Assembly: GCA_024279255.1 (NCBI GenBank)
Contig: JAJRRT010000062.1
Span: forward strand, 1 to 46,192
DNA length: 46,192 nucleotides
Direction of reading: 5' to 3'
DNA from: Deltaproteobacteria bacterium
Lineage (GTDB): Bacteria; Desulfobacterota; Desulfuromonadia; Desulfuromonadales; Geopsychrobacteraceae
Made by a program: the position numbers and the translations under genes. Under the pieces are notes generated by a model. It was not told the DNA's origin. It was given only the letters and a program-made list of their open reading frames with translations, and ran no database searches. Positions 26,473 through 37,146 of this stretch are shown one piece after another. Every line of letters begins with the position of its first letter. Positions within the stretch are counted from its first letter, which is position 1.

Positions 26473-27870
26473 TCAGCCTCCCTGCAGTGCTTGTAAGGGG
26501 CTATCTTCTGCCCGGCGTAATGCCGATGCCAGACGGTCCAGTCGTATTCCACGTGACCCTTTGACCAGAACCTGATCGCCAGGACGCTGCAACCCTGCAA
26601 CAGCCACAATCGCCGCGTCACAGTCCTCAAGTTCGAGAATCATCTCAGCACCTAGTCCGGCATCACGGGCGCCCCTGGCAATTTCCTTTGACAAAGGACC
26701 AACGGTAACCAGCAAGTCGGTCGCCCTGGCTGCCTTGCGGCCAATTTCAAAATGAAACTTGATCTCCTCATCTCCTAACTCAAGCATGTCACCAAGCACC
26801 GCAATCCGGCGTCCTTTGTCTCCCTTACCCTCAAGGGTCTCCAAGGCGGCAGCCACGGACAACGGATTAGCATTGTAGCTGTCATCCAGCAGTTCCCCAC
26901 CGCAAGGAAGAGGGAAGATATTCATTCGTCCCGGAACGGGTACAAATTCTGCCAAACCTCGTGAGATATCTGCGCCCTTAACGCCGAGAACCCAGCAAGT
27001 AGCGGCAACGGCTAAGGCATTGTGAACATTATGTCGACCCGGGGCTTGCAGATTGATCTGATGTTTCCCGTCTGGTAATAGCAGGCTGAAACTGATTTGA
27101 CTGCGACCATTACGAATCTGTTGTGCACGGACATCAGCCTTTTCATCCAGCCCATAGGTTACACGCCTTACGCCATTAGCTATCGGCAGACATGCAACCC
27201 GCTCATCGTCAAGATTGACAATCGCCGTCCCACCTTTTAAGCCGGCGAATAATTCTCCTTTGGCACGAGAAACACCATCAAGCCCCTTCAGGGTTTCAAG
27301 ATGGGCCGGGCCAACATTTGTAATAACTCCCACATCGGGAGCAGCAATTTCGGTCAATCGTTCTATTTCGCCAAGAGCACTTGTGCCCATCTCCAGAACT
27401 GCCCAGGTATGCACATCTTTCAGACCGAAAAGGGTCAATGGCAGACCGATCAGATTGTTGAAATTTCCAGAGGTTTTCAGCCCGGCACCGGTCCGTGCCA
27501 ATACTGTTGCCAACATCTCTTTGGTCGTGGTCTTACCTGCGGAACCTGTCACCGCAATCAGAGGACCCTTTAAGCGCAATCGCACCGCGCTGGCGATATC
27601 ACCCAATGCGTGCAAACTGTCCTTGACCAACAATACTGGCACGGCAAGGCCGGCTATGATCTCTTCACTCAAACAAGCGGCAGCACCATTACGGACAGCT
27701 TGAATGATATAATCGTGTCCATCAAATCGCTCTCCACGCAAGGGGACAAAGAGCTCACCGGGATTTATATTGCGACTATCGGTCGAGATCCCCGTAATTT
27801 GAACCCCTTTACCAGAGTCTGGCAACTTTGAGTCGGTGATTCGCGCAAGCATTTCAAGATCAAATTTCAT
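26473..27870 (-). CDS. murF: UDP-N-acetylmuramoyl-tripeptide--D-alanyl-D-alanine ligase MurF
   Basis: Mur ligase of 465 residues that adds the D-Ala-D-Ala dipeptide. The ATP loop is TGSAGKTT (108-115). Other features are the N-terminal ISTDSRNINPGELFVPLRGERFDGHDYI, LEMGTSALGEIERLT, NVGPAHLETLKG and LDDSYNANPLSVAAALETL. The C-terminal domain ends with VLVKGSRGIRLDRL. The ATG at 27870 has GGGGGAG upstream; a GTG immediately before it at 27873 is in frame but too close to the same site. It overlaps the end of murE by eleven bases. Confidence 0.95.
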   Translation of the reverse strand: MKFDLEMLARITDSKLPDSGKGVQITGISTDSRNINPGELFVPLRGERFDGHDYIIQAVRNGAAACLSEEIIAGLAVPVLLVKDSLHALGDIASAVRLRLKGPLIAVTGSAGKTTTKEMLATVLARTGAGLKTSGNFNNLIGLPLTLFGLKDVHTWAVLEMGTSALGEIERLTEIAAPDVGVITNVGPAHLETLKGLDGVSRAKGELFAGLKGGTAIVNLDDERVACLPIANGVRRVTYGLDEKADVRAQQIRNGRSQISFSLLLPDGKHQINLQAPGRHNVHNALAVAATCWVLGVKGADISRGLAEFVPVPGRMNIFPLPCGGELLDDSYNANPLSVAAALETLEGKGDKGRRIAVLGDMLELGDEEIKFHFEIGRKAARATDLLVTVGPLSKEIARGARDAGLGAEMILELEDCDAAIVAVAGLQRPGDQVLVKGSRGIRLDRLASALRRAEDSPLQALQGG

Positions 27871-29395
27871 CACTCCCCCTCAGCTTATTTGTTTCACTAA
27901 AAGCTCGGCGTAGTTCCTCACGATCATCAAAATGCACCTTCGTTGTTCCCAAAACCTGATAGTCCTCATGTCCTTTGCCCGCAACCAGCAGCAGATCGCC
28001 TGTTGTGGCAAGATTGGTCGCAAGCATAATCGCCTTACGCCGATCTGGAATAACTACAAAACCAGACGCACCAGCAAGGGCTTGTTCCATGCTTAGCTCA
28101 GGTTCACCTGTCTCGACAGCCCCCTGGCGCATCTGCTCAAGAATTGCCAATGGGTCCTCAGTTCTCGGGTTGTCTGAAGTCAGCACCGTTAAACTGGATG
28201 CCTTGACAGCCGCTGCAGCCATCAGAGGTCGCTTCTTCTGATCACGATCACCTCCGCACCCGACAAGGGTAATCCGACGATTGGCAGAAATTCCCGCCAA
28301 TGCCACCAATACCTGAGTCAATGCATCACTGGTATGTGCGTAATCAACAAGTGCCAGGACACCCTGATTATTTTCAACTTTTTCAAGTCGACCTGGGACC
28401 TGAGGTGCTTCAGATATTCCGCGACCGATACGTTCAAGATCAATTCCAGCAGAATATGCTGCCGCGACAGCACCGAGAATATTGCTTACGTTAAAATCAC
28501 CAACCAGAGGTGACCTTAACCCAAGGAACGTACCTTCCACACAGAGAACACCCTGTTGTCCCTCTGCGCTTGAAATTAATTTTTCAACACCAACGGCGGT
28601 CTTCTTGTTACGAGAAAATCCAACGGCATCGGGATGCTGTTCTTTTAACCAAACCCCGTAGCTGTCGTCCAGATTGATGACAGACGCTCGCGAGGGGACC
28701 AGATCGAACAGCCTGGCTTTACTCGCAAAATAGGAATCCATGTCCCCGTGATAATCAAGATGCTCAGGGGTCAAATTTGTAAAGATGGCGACGTTAAACA
28801 CGATGCCGTCAACGCGATATTGCTCCAAAGCATGAGATGAAACCTCAAGCACCAGAGCATCGGCTCCTGCATCCCGAAAGCCAGCGATTGTCTTTAATAA
28901 CTCAAGTGATTCTGGAGTCGTGTGCGTTGCGGTGATCTTCTTTCCGGCAAAACGATAATCGACCGTTCCGAAGATCGCAGGCTTATAGCCAGCGACCTGC
29001 AGAATCGATTCAAGTAGATAAGTTGTTGTGGTTTTACCATTCGTTCCAGTGACCCCAAAGACCAGGAGATCTGCCGTTGGATCGCCATAAAAACGTTGAG
29101 CAATTTTAGCCATAGCCAATCTTACATTTTCAGCCACGACAACTGGAACGCCATAGTCCTTCTCAGGTATGCGACTCAAAACAAGTGCAGAGGCTCCAGC
29201 TGCTAGCGCAGCAGGAATATAGTCCTGGCCATCAACGTCAACCCCCGGCAAGGCGAAGAAAAGGTCACCCTCTTCAAGCTTGCGCGAATCACAAGCCAAA
29301 CCGCTTATCTCAGCCGTCCCGCCGGTCATCAGCAGCCCTGAAAGCCCTGAAATCAACTCATTCAGTTGGAAATTCTTTTCCAAAGAAGACCCCAT
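27860..29395 (-). CDS. murE: UDP-MurNAc-tripeptide synthetase MurE (meso-DAP-adding)
   Basis: Mur ligase of 511 residues. The ATP loop is TGTNGKTT (116-123) and the Mg-binding segment is LEVSSHALEQYRVDG. The DNPR motif at 408-411, within SDNPRTEDP, is the classic mark of enzymes that add meso-diaminopimelate rather than lysine; this matches a Gram-negative wall. The ATG at 29395 follows the ftsI stop by one base; the longer frame reaching a GTG at 29428 would overlap ftsI by more than 30 bases. Ribosome binding is weak, so coupling to ftsI is likely. Confidence 0.95.
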   Translation of the reverse strand: MGSSLEKNFQLNELISGLSGLLMTGGTAEISGLACDSRKLEEGDLFFALPGVDVDGQDYIPAALAAGASALVLSRIPEKDYGVPVVVAENVRLAMAKIAQRFYGDPTADLLVFGVTGTNGKTTTTYLLESILQVAGYKPAIFGTVDYRFAGKKITATHTTPESLELLKTIAGFRDAGADALVLEVSSHALEQYRVDGIVFNVAIFTNLTPEHLDYHGDMDSYFASKARLFDLVPSRASVINLDDSYGVWLKEQHPDAVGFSRNKKTAVGVEKLISSAEGQQGVLCVEGTFLGLRSPLVGDFNVSNILGAVAAAYSAGIDLERIGRGISEAPQVPGRLEKVENNQGVLALVDYAHTSDALTQVLVALAGISANRRITLVGCGGDRDQKKRPLMAAAAVKASSLTVLTSDNPRTEDPLAILEQMRQGAVETGEPELSMEQALAGASGFVVIPDRRKAIMLATNLATTGDLLLVAGKGHEDYQVLGTTKVHFDDREELRRAFSETNKLRGSDEI

Positions 29396-29396
29396 A

Positions 29397-31355
29397 TCAG
29401 GCACCAAAGCGTACCCAGATTTTTGCACCGTATCGAATCACATCACCCGCTCGTGGCGACTGTTCTATCACTTTTCCACTACCAGTCAACTTGATATTCA
29501 GTCCACTGCGACTCATTGACTCCAAAACCTGTCGGTAGCTCATTCCGCCAAAATCAGGCATCCTGCTCGTCTTTCCGGCAACCACTGTCGCAGAAATTTT
29601 AGCCTTGCCCTTTGCAGTCTTTCCTTTCAGGCGTCGCTCTGGAAGTGCCTGTTTCGCGACCATTTCAGTATGTGGGATATCGAGATAGCGTAGCGAGTCC
29701 TCAGCGATACGACTAAACACCGGTGCAGCAACCAATCCCCCATAGGTCTGATCCTGTGGTTCGTCGATCGTCACCAACATCAACATCGCCGGGTTTTCTG
29801 CCGGGACCATCCCAATGAAAGACGAGACAGTCTTATCTACTGAGTAGCCACCGGTCACTGGATCAACTTTCTGCGCGGTGCCAGTTTTTCCCGCGACCTT
29901 GTAGCCGACAACTGCCCCCCGGGTTCCTGTCCCCCCCGACTCCGTAACACCGACCATCATATCTCTAACCGTTTTTGCAGTATTTTCGGAGACGACACGG
30001 CGAACAACATTTGGTTGGCGGCGATAAGTCTGGTCTCCCTGACCATCAACGATCCTCTCAACCAGATAGGGCTCCATCAGCAAACCACCATTGGCAATAA
30101 CCCCCATAGCGGCGACCATCTGTAATGGTGTGACACTCACTCCCTGCCCAAACGAAGCGGTTGCCAGATCAATTTCGAACCAGCGATTCGGCTTGCGCAG
30201 CAGTCCATTCTCTTCGCCAGGCAAGTCAATCCCGGTCTTTTCTCCGAAACCAAAATTACTTAAATATTGATAAAGGAGCTCCCGCTCCAACTTCTTGCCT
30301 AATTTTGCAAAACCGATATTCGAACTGTATTTCAGCATCTTACTTAAATTCAGACGCCCGTAACCTTTGTGATCACGGATCACCTTGCCACCAACTTCAA
30401 AACGTCCGTTTTCACAGTCAACTTGACTTTCAGGACTGAGTAACCCCTCTTCCAAGATGCCTGCTAACAGGAAAGGTTTGAAAATAGACCCTGGTTCAAA
30501 GGAATCGCTAACTGTTCTATTTCGCCAGTCTCCAGGTTGATAACGGTTCGTCGCGTTAGGGTTGTAAGATGGTTGACTCGCCATTGCCAGCACGCGCCCA
30601 CTCGCCGGTTCGATCATGACAACGGTACCGCCAACCGCGCTACTCTCTTTGACTTGTCGAGCCAACTCCTTTTCAGCGATATATTGCAGCGTCCGATCGA
30701 TCGTCAGGTAGAGGCTGCCACCCGGAGCACCACCGCGGATATCCTGTTCAGCAGTTGCCAACCCTCTCCCGCGGGCATCGCGTTCAGAGATCAACAGTCC
30801 GCCTTCCCCCTGTAGCTCTGCATCGTATATGAGCTCGATCCCCTCAAGACCCCTGGGATCAAGACCGGTAAACCCAACCACTTGCGATGCAACCTGCCCT
30901 CTGGGGTAATAACGCTTATGCTCACGAACAAAGTGCAGTCCCGTCAGCTTGAGACCTTCAACCTGCTGTGCGATCTCTGGTGAAAGCCGCCTTTCGATCC
31001 AGACGAAACGCTTGCTCTTGCTCAACTTGGCGCGCAGACGTTTTTCGGGAATATCCAGCACTCTGGCCAACCGCTCGGCGACCTTATTCACTGACTGAAT
31101 TTCAGTTGGATTGGCGTAAAGTGACTTCACCTCAAGACTTAAAGCCAATGCTTCGCCATTGCGATCATAGATGGCTCCACGCTGTGGCGTTAACTTGACT
31201 ACACGCTGATGCTGCTGATCTCCACGTGCGCTAAGGTCGTCGGCCAATACCAACTGTAGATAGCTGGCACGAGCAGCAATAATCAAAAAAACCACGACAA
31301 ATATTGCGCCGATTACCCGGATGCGTAACTTCATGCTCCGTTCAGTCGGCGCCAT
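29397..31355 (-). CDS. ftsI: division-specific transpeptidase FtsI/PBP3 with C-terminal PASTA domain
   Basis: A 652-residue class B penicillin-binding protein that cross-links septal peptidoglycan. A single membrane anchor (about 12-36) precedes the pedestal domain (TPQRGAIYDRNGEALA). Transpeptidase motifs are S290-x2-K293 in PGSIFKPF, S344-S-N346, and K490-T-G492. After a basic, Ala/Lys-rich linker (about 570-597) comes a PASTA domain (about 598-652, opening MPDFGGMSYRQVLE). PASTA-bearing FtsI is absent from the E. coli prototype but known in several lineages. The ATG follows ftsL by one base. Confidence 0.95.
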   Translation of the reverse strand: MAPTERSMKLRIRVIGAIFVVVFLIIAARASYLQLVLADDLSARGDQQHQRVVKLTPQRGAIYDRNGEALALSLEVKSLYANPTEIQSVNKVAERLARVLDIPEKRLRAKLSKSKRFVWIERRLSPEIAQQVEGLKLTGLHFVREHKRYYPRGQVASQVVGFTGLDPRGLEGIELIYDAELQGEGGLLISERDARGRGLATAEQDIRGGAPGGSLYLTIDRTLQYIAEKELARQVKESSAVGGTVVMIEPASGRVLAMASQPSYNPNATNRYQPGDWRNRTVSDSFEPGSIFKPFLLAGILEEGLLSPESQVDCENGRFEVGGKVIRDHKGYGRLNLSKMLKYSSNIGFAKLGKKLERELLYQYLSNFGFGEKTGIDLPGEENGLLRKPNRWFEIDLATASFGQGVSVTPLQMVAAMGVIANGGLLMEPYLVERIVDGQGDQTYRRQPNVVRRVVSENTAKTVRDMMVGVTESGGTGTRGAVVGYKVAGKTGTAQKVDPVTGGYSVDKTVSSFIGMVPAENPAMLMLVTIDEPQDQTYGGLVAAPVFSRIAEDSLRYLDIPHTEMVAKQALPERRLKGKTAKGKAKISATVVAGKTSRMPDFGGMSYRQVLESMSRSGLNIKLTGSGKVIEQSPRAGDVIRYGAKIWVRFGA

Positions 31356-31356
31356 A

Positions 31357-31674
31357 TCAATCCACCCTTATGATTTGGCCAGGGGTTGGTAGCCGCAAAC
31401 CCAGTTTTTGACGAGCCAGGCCCTCTATCCGCTGAAGACTGCCCAGGTGCGCTGCTTCGAGCTCAAGGCCCTTGACCTCTTCTTTAACGGAGCGAATCTG
31501 ACTTTCAATTCGGGAGATATCATACTCAAGGTTGATCGCCTGCAAGCGCGACCAGACAAACACGAGTGAAAGGACCGCCATCAGAACAATGGCAATAAAG
31601 ACGGGGGTCAAGCGCGGACGATGCATCACAAAACCGTTAATATTTATAACTGTACGCTGTACGGCTTCAGACAT
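31357..31674 (-). CDS. ftsL: cell division protein FtsL
   Basis: A small bitopic protein of 105 residues: short cytoplasmic tail, one membrane segment (about 24-44) and a periplasmic coiled coil (about 48-85) ending in the EGLARQKLGLRLPTPGQIIRVD motif typical of FtsL/DivIC proteins. It recruits the septal synthase with FtsB and FtsQ. The family is divergent, so position between rsmH and ftsI is decisive. The ATG at 31674 has AGGAGG five bases upstream; a GTG six bases earlier abuts that site. Confidence 0.88.
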   Translation of the reverse strand: MSEAVQRTVININGFVMHRPRLTPVFIAIVLMAVLSLVFVWSRLQAINLEYDISRIESQIRSVKEEVKGLELEAAHLGSLQRIEGLARQKLGLRLPTPGQIIRVD

Positions 31675-31706
31675 CGCCACCTCCTGTAGATCTCAATTTC
31701 CCGCCG

Positions 31707-32648
31707 TCAATCCAGGCGACTGACAGCCCGCAGCACTGCGCTACGAGAACGGGGATTCATTTCAATTTCGTCCGCCTGCGGCTTCAAGCCCTTACGGGTC
31801 AAAACTTTTACGGCGGGCTTGTTTTCGCACCGACAAACAGGGAGTCGTGGCGGACAGATACAGCCCCTGCTCTGGTCACGAAACATGTGTTTGACGATCC
31901 GGTCTTCCAGCGAATGAAAGCTGATGACCACCAGGCGCCCTCCTGGTTTGAGCAGTTTGATTCCACGGCTAACGCCTTTCTCAACCTGCTCCAACTCCTG
32001 GTTGACTGCAATCCGCAGTGCCTGAAAAACCCTTGTTGCCGGATCGATCCTCGAAGGCTTATAGCTGCCCGGAATCGTATTACGAATGAGTTCTGCTAAT
32101 TCCCCAGTGCGGCTAAAAGGTGCGGTCTCACGCTGTTTCAATATCGCCCGAACGATACGTTTAGAGTAACGCTCTTCGCCATACTGAAAAAATATCCTGA
32201 TGAGCTCCTCTGCCGGCAGTTCGTTCACCAGGTCACCTGCGGTCTGCCCGACACTGCTATCCATCCGCATATCGAGTGGTGCATCAAAACGAAACGAAAA
32301 GCCGCGCTCGGCCGTATCGAGTTGATGCGAAGAGACCCCCAGATCGAGCAGCATGCCATCCAGACCGTCAATCTCAAGCTCAGCCAGAACCTCAGCAGCC
32401 TGATCAAAGGTCTTGTGATGCAGACTGAAGCGACCCTTCCAGGGAGACAAGACTTCCGCGGCCTTGGCAAGCGCTGATAAGTCACGATCAATCCCGATCA
32501 ATCGTGCCTCGGGGGCCTTCTCCAGAATAAGGCGAGAGTGACCCGCCCCGCCGAGAGTTCCATCGAGGTAGACTCCACCAGCCTTTGGCTGCAGCAGGTC
32601 GAGAACTTCACGCGGCATAACTGATTGATGTTCAAAGAGCAAGTCCAC
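31707..32648 (-). CDS. rsmH: 16S rRNA (cytosine-1402-N4)-methyltransferase RsmH
   Basis: SAM-dependent methyltransferase of 313 residues, also called MraW. Features are the N-terminal EHQSVMPREVLDLL, the SAM loop YLDGTLGGAGHS (27-38), GIDRDLSAL, the LLDLGVSSHQLD motif and the C-terminal VVISFHSLEDRIVK. The Cys cluster GCICPPRLPVCRC is a normal family feature. The start is a GTG at 32648, five bases after the mraZ stop and without a clear ribosome binding site, so translation probably depends on mraZ. rsmI, which modifies the ribose of the same nucleotide, lies further along the window. Confidence 0.95.
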   Translation of the reverse strand: MDLLFEHQSVMPREVLDLLQPKAGGVYLDGTLGGAGHSRLILEKAPEARLIGIDRDLSALAKAAEVLSPWKGRFSLHHKTFDQAAEVLAELEIDGLDGMLLDLGVSSHQLDTAERGFSFRFDAPLDMRMDSSVGQTAGDLVNELPAEELIRIFFQYGEERYSKRIVRAILKQRETAPFSRTGELAELIRNTIPGSYKPSRIDPATRVFQALRIAVNQELEQVEKGVSRGIKLLKPGGRLVVISFHSLEDRIVKHMFRDQSRGCICPPRLPVCRCENKPAVKVLTRKGLKPQADEIEMNPRSRSAVLRAVSRLD

Positions 32649-32653
32649 AGCGG

Positions 32654-33094
32654 TTAAAAACCAAGATCGGCTTGACCCTGCTCATCCTCGCGAAGCAGGG
32701 ACTCCGACTCACCTGTAGCATCGACATGGCGCTGTAAATTCCAGATTTCAATTTTTTCGATCATACCAACAACAACAATGTCTTTTTCCAAGGCTGCATA
32801 CTCACGCAGAGACTGTGGAATCTGGATTCGTCCCTGGCGGTCAAAGCGACATTCTCTGGCTGGAGCGATACGGGTGCGCAGGTTTGCTGTGCGCTTGGGA
32901 CCTGCGGGCAAAGACATGACATTTTCGCAGATTTTCTTCCACGCAGAGGCAGGATAGGCGGCCAAACCGCCGTCAGACTTGGTGACAAAAAGAGATTCAT
33001 CGCCTGTCGAGTTCAGAAGAGAGTCCCGAAATAGTGCCGGAATACTCGCCCGTCCCTTTAAATCGACAGTATTGTTGAATTCCCCGTAGAACAT
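32654..33094 (-). CDS. mraZ: transcriptional regulator MraZ
   Basis: A 146-residue protein with two SpoVT/AbrB-type domains (about 5-52 and 77-125), opening FYGEFNNTVDLKGRASIP and with a second REC-R-DRQGRIQIPQSLREYA repeat. MraZ forms rings that bind short direct repeats upstream of the dcw cluster and repress it; matching repeats are present just upstream. The ATG at 33094 has AGGGGAG in front. The tail is unusually polar and may be flexible. Confidence 0.95.
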   Translation of the reverse strand: MFYGEFNNTVDLKGRASIPALFRDSLLNSTGDESLFVTKSDGGLAAYPASAWKKICENVMSLPAGPKRTANLRTRIAPARECRFDRQGRIQIPQSLREYAALEKDIVVVGMIEKIEIWNLQRHVDATGESESLLREDEQGQADLGF

Positions 33095-33103
33095 AGCTCC
33101 CCT

Positions 33104-33133
33104 GTCACCGTTTAACACCGTTAGACACGATTT
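33104..33133 (-). promoter_or_regulatory. three 10-bp MraZ-type direct repeats
   Basis: On the minus strand three adjacent 10-base units read AAATCGTGTC (33133-33124), TAACGGTGTT (33123-33114) and AAACGGTGAC (33113-33104). They share the core AAcgGTG with 10-base periodicity, i.e. one helical turn. Known MraZ operators are tandem short repeats at this periodicity next to the mraZ promoter. They lie between the transcription start and the ATG. Confidence 0.7.
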
Positions 33134-33139
33134 GGGGAA

Positions 33140-33168
33140 AATATACCTAGAGATCTACTTGCTGTCAA
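33140..33168 (-). promoter_or_regulatory. sigma-70 promoter of the dcw cluster
   Basis: On the minus strand TTGACA (33168-33163) and TATATT (33145-33140) with an ideal 17-base spacer. Transcription would start near 33133, directly at the first MraZ-type repeat, and read through mraZ to ftsZ. No other strong promoter is obvious within the tightly packed cluster. Confidence 0.8.
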
Positions 33169-33230
33169 GAATAATTGTGATTTTTCGCGGGGTTTGTTGT
33201 GGTGGGGAATCGGGCCAAACAAAAGAAAAA

Positions 33231-33260
33231 GCCGCCCTCTGCGTAACGCAAAAGAGCGAC
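33231..33260 (-). terminator. intrinsic terminator of the CorC-like gene
   Basis: A 10-bp stem (with three G-U pairs in RNA) extended by an inner GCG/CGC helix; on the minus strand it runs into nine T-rich bases (33230-33222). It lies 62 bases past the stop of the CBS membrane protein gene and insulates it from the mraZ promoter. Confidence 0.8.
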
Positions 33261-33322
33261 TCTTTAAAACAATTCTTCATGACATCAGATTAATCAGGAA
33301 AAGATCTTAACCTTTTAGAAAA

Positions 33323-34567
33323 TCAGGGCAAACGCATCTCAACAGCTTCGATTCGACGGTCATCCATCTCTCGGACTCCAAAGCGGATAGCATCAATTTC
33401 GCAAAAATCACCCTCAACCGGAATTTTCCCCATTTTCTGCATCAAAAGTCCTGCCAGAGTCGTGACATGTTCTTCGGGGAGCTTAAGGTGAAAGCGTCGA
33501 TTCAAAGCCCTTAAAGAAACGGCACCATCAATCATAAAACACTTCGGCCCAAGTGGGCTAAAATCTGCTTCTTCAATATCATGCTCGTCATGAATCTCGC
33601 CAACAATCTCCTCAACCACGTCTTCCAATGTAACCAGACCTTCGACACCACCATACTCATCGACCACAATCGCCAGATGCTCCTTACGCTCCCGAAAAAT
33701 CTGCAACAACACAGCAATCCGGTTCGACTCCGGCACAAAGTAAGGCTTGCGACAAATTTCTTTTAGAGAAAAAACATCCTCCTTGCCGATACAGCTAAGG
33801 ATATCTTTTGTATGAATGACACCAACAATATTATCGAGGCTTTCCTTGTAAACCGGAAAGCGTGAATGCCGAGCCGATCGCAAAATCTCAAGGATTTCAT
33901 CAAAACTGCTTTCAGCGTCAACACCGACAATCTCAGTACGCGGAAGCATGACGTCGCGGACCCGCGTCTCCGACAAATCAAAGACACCATGCAACATACG
34001 CCGCTGCTCTGCTGCAACCACCCCGCTCACTTCGCCTGCTTCGATAATGGCACGAATCTCATCTTCAGAAAGAGTGGAATCCTCGCCTTCACCACGATGG
34101 AAAAAACCGGTCAGTAATCCAGAAATTTTGGTAACGACATAAATAAGCGGAGCGAAAATCCATAGAACCAGCAATATCGGACGTAAAACAAAAAATGAGG
34201 TTTTCTCAGGATGCTGAGCCGCGTAGGTCTTAGGGCAGACTTCAGCAACAATCAAGAGGACCGGCGTCAGGATCAGGATAGTCATCAACTCGCCACGCTC
34301 GCCATATTGACTGACAAAAAAACCGGTCGCGACAACCGAAGCCGCAATATTAACCAGATTATTGCCAACCAGAATGCCACCTAGGAGTCGATCAGGTCTC
34401 TCCAGCATCTCTGCCAACTGAGCGGCCCCGGCCCGCCCTTTTTGTTGTAAAAACTTTATCCGTAATTTATCCAGAGCCAATAATGCGGTCTCCGAACCTG
34501 AAAAAAAACCGGACAGGAGCAGAAGCAGAAACAACACTGTCAACCGCCATAAATTTTCCTCTGCCAT
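33323..34567 (-). CDS. CNNM/CorC-HlyC-family membrane protein with CBS pair
   Basis: A 414-residue protein of the UPF0053 family. The N-terminal CNNM (DUF21) domain (about 1-185) has four hydrophobic segments, with FFSGSETALLALDKLR and LVGNNLVNIAASVVAT. A linker carrying LSEDEIRAIIEAGE leads to two CBS domains (about 205-325), starting at VRDVMLPRTEIVGV and containing AIVVDEYGGVEGLVTLEDVVEEIVGEI. The C-terminal CorC_HlyC domain (about 340-414) closes it. Members are linked to magnesium/cobalt efflux or resistance; the substrate is not established here. The ATG has GGAG six bases upstream. Confidence 0.9.
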   Translation of the reverse strand: MAEENLWRLTVLFLLLLLSGFFSGSETALLALDKLRIKFLQQKGRAGAAQLAEMLERPDRLLGGILVGNNLVNIAASVVATGFFVSQYGERGELMTILILTPVLLIVAEVCPKTYAAQHPEKTSFFVLRPILLVLWIFAPLIYVVTKISGLLTGFFHRGEGEDSTLSEDEIRAIIEAGEVSGVVAAEQRRMLHGVFDLSETRVRDVMLPRTEIVGVDAESSFDEILEILRSARHSRFPVYKESLDNIVGVIHTKDILSCIGKEDVFSLKEICRKPYFVPESNRIAVLLQIFRERKEHLAIVVDEYGGVEGLVTLEDVVEEIVGEIHDEHDIEEADFSPLGPKCFMIDGAVSLRALNRRFHLKLPEEHVTTLAGLLMQKMGKIPVEGDFCEIDAIRFGVREMDDRRIEAVEMRLP

Positions 34568-34619
34568 CAATGACTCCAAGTTGAACGAAACACAGCAACA
34601 CAAATATGCCAGCGCACAT

Positions 34620-34646
34620 AGTATAGCAGTTGCAAAAGTCTGTCGA
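34620..34646 (-). promoter_or_regulatory. possible promoter of the CorC-like gene
   Basis: On the minus strand TCGACA (34646-34641) and TATACT (34625-34620) each match five of six consensus bases, but the spacer is only 15. The -35 hexamer lies inside the 14-bp palindrome. Confidence 0.35.
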
Positions 34647-34651
34647 CAGAC
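34638..34651. promoter_or_regulatory. perfect 14-bp palindrome between the CorC-like gene and ligA
   Basis: GTCTGTCGACAGAC is a perfect inverted repeat without a loop. It ends three bases before the ligA -35 hexamer, so its centre is about 44 bases upstream of the predicted ligA transcription start, and it covers the -35 of the divergent gene. This looks like a dimeric regulator's operator. I do not recognise the regulator. Confidence 0.5.
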
Positions 34652-34654
34652 CTG

Positions 34655-34682
34655 TTGAAACCTAAAGACCTAAACTGATAAT
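34655..34682 (+). promoter_or_regulatory. sigma-70 promoter of ligA-acyP
   Basis: TTGAAA (34655-34660) and GATAAT (34677-34682), each five of six consensus bases, with a 16-base spacer. Transcription would begin near 34689, about 70 bases before the ligA ATG. Confidence 0.55.
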
Positions 34683-34746
34683 TGCCGCACACACATAGAC
34701 CATGGTATAAGCGGCAGGAATGCACAAGATCAACCGCTTTCCTTAA

Positions 34747-36783
<2,037 letters not shown>

Positions 36784-36785
36784 AG

Positions 36786-37061
36786 ATGCCTCTAATTCGT
36801 CAATATCTGTTGATTACTGGCCGCGTACAGGGTGTCAGCTTCCGTTACTACACCCGGCAGACCGCACTAAAGAATGGTGCCACCGGCTGGGTTCGCAACC
36901 TGCCTGATGGCCGGGTGGAGGCAGTGATTGAAGGGGAAGAGCTGGCGGTTAATGCGACCGTTGACTGGTGTCGCTCCGGCCCTGAGTGGGGCCGGGTTGA
37001 TCAGGTTTTGGTTGAGGCACGGGAATTCATTGGAGAGTTTGAGACTTTCAGCATTCGCTGA
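36786..37061 (+). CDS. acyP: acylphosphatase
   Basis: A small cytosolic enzyme of 91 residues that hydrolyses acyl phosphates. The signature GRVQGVSFRYYTR contains the catalytic R20, and GWVRNLPDGRVE contains the catalytic N38. The ATG at 36786 has GAGGAA eight bases upstream and lies two bases past the ligA stop; a TTG at 36780 overlapping that stop is less likely. The C-terminal half has the usual EFETFSIR end. Confidence 0.95.
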   Translation: MPLIRQYLLITGRVQGVSFRYYTRQTALKNGATGWVRNLPDGRVEAVIEGEELAVNATVDWCRSGPEWGRVDQVLVEAREFIGEFETFSIR

Positions 37062-37086
37062 AAGATAACGACTTCAAACAACGACC

Positions 37087-37146
37087 CCCCATCACTGATC
37101 GAACCCCACAGGTTTCAGAATTCGATCAATGATAGGGTTTACTTTT
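37087..37146 (+). terminator. terminator of ligA-acyP
   Basis: An imperfect 15-bp stem (37087-37103 with 37121-37137; TGATCGAA/TTCGATCA at its core, two mismatches) around a 17-base loop, then TTTACTTTT on the plus strand. It lies between two converging genes and touches the stop codon of the Spy-like gene, so it may also slow transcription from the other side. Confidence 0.6.
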
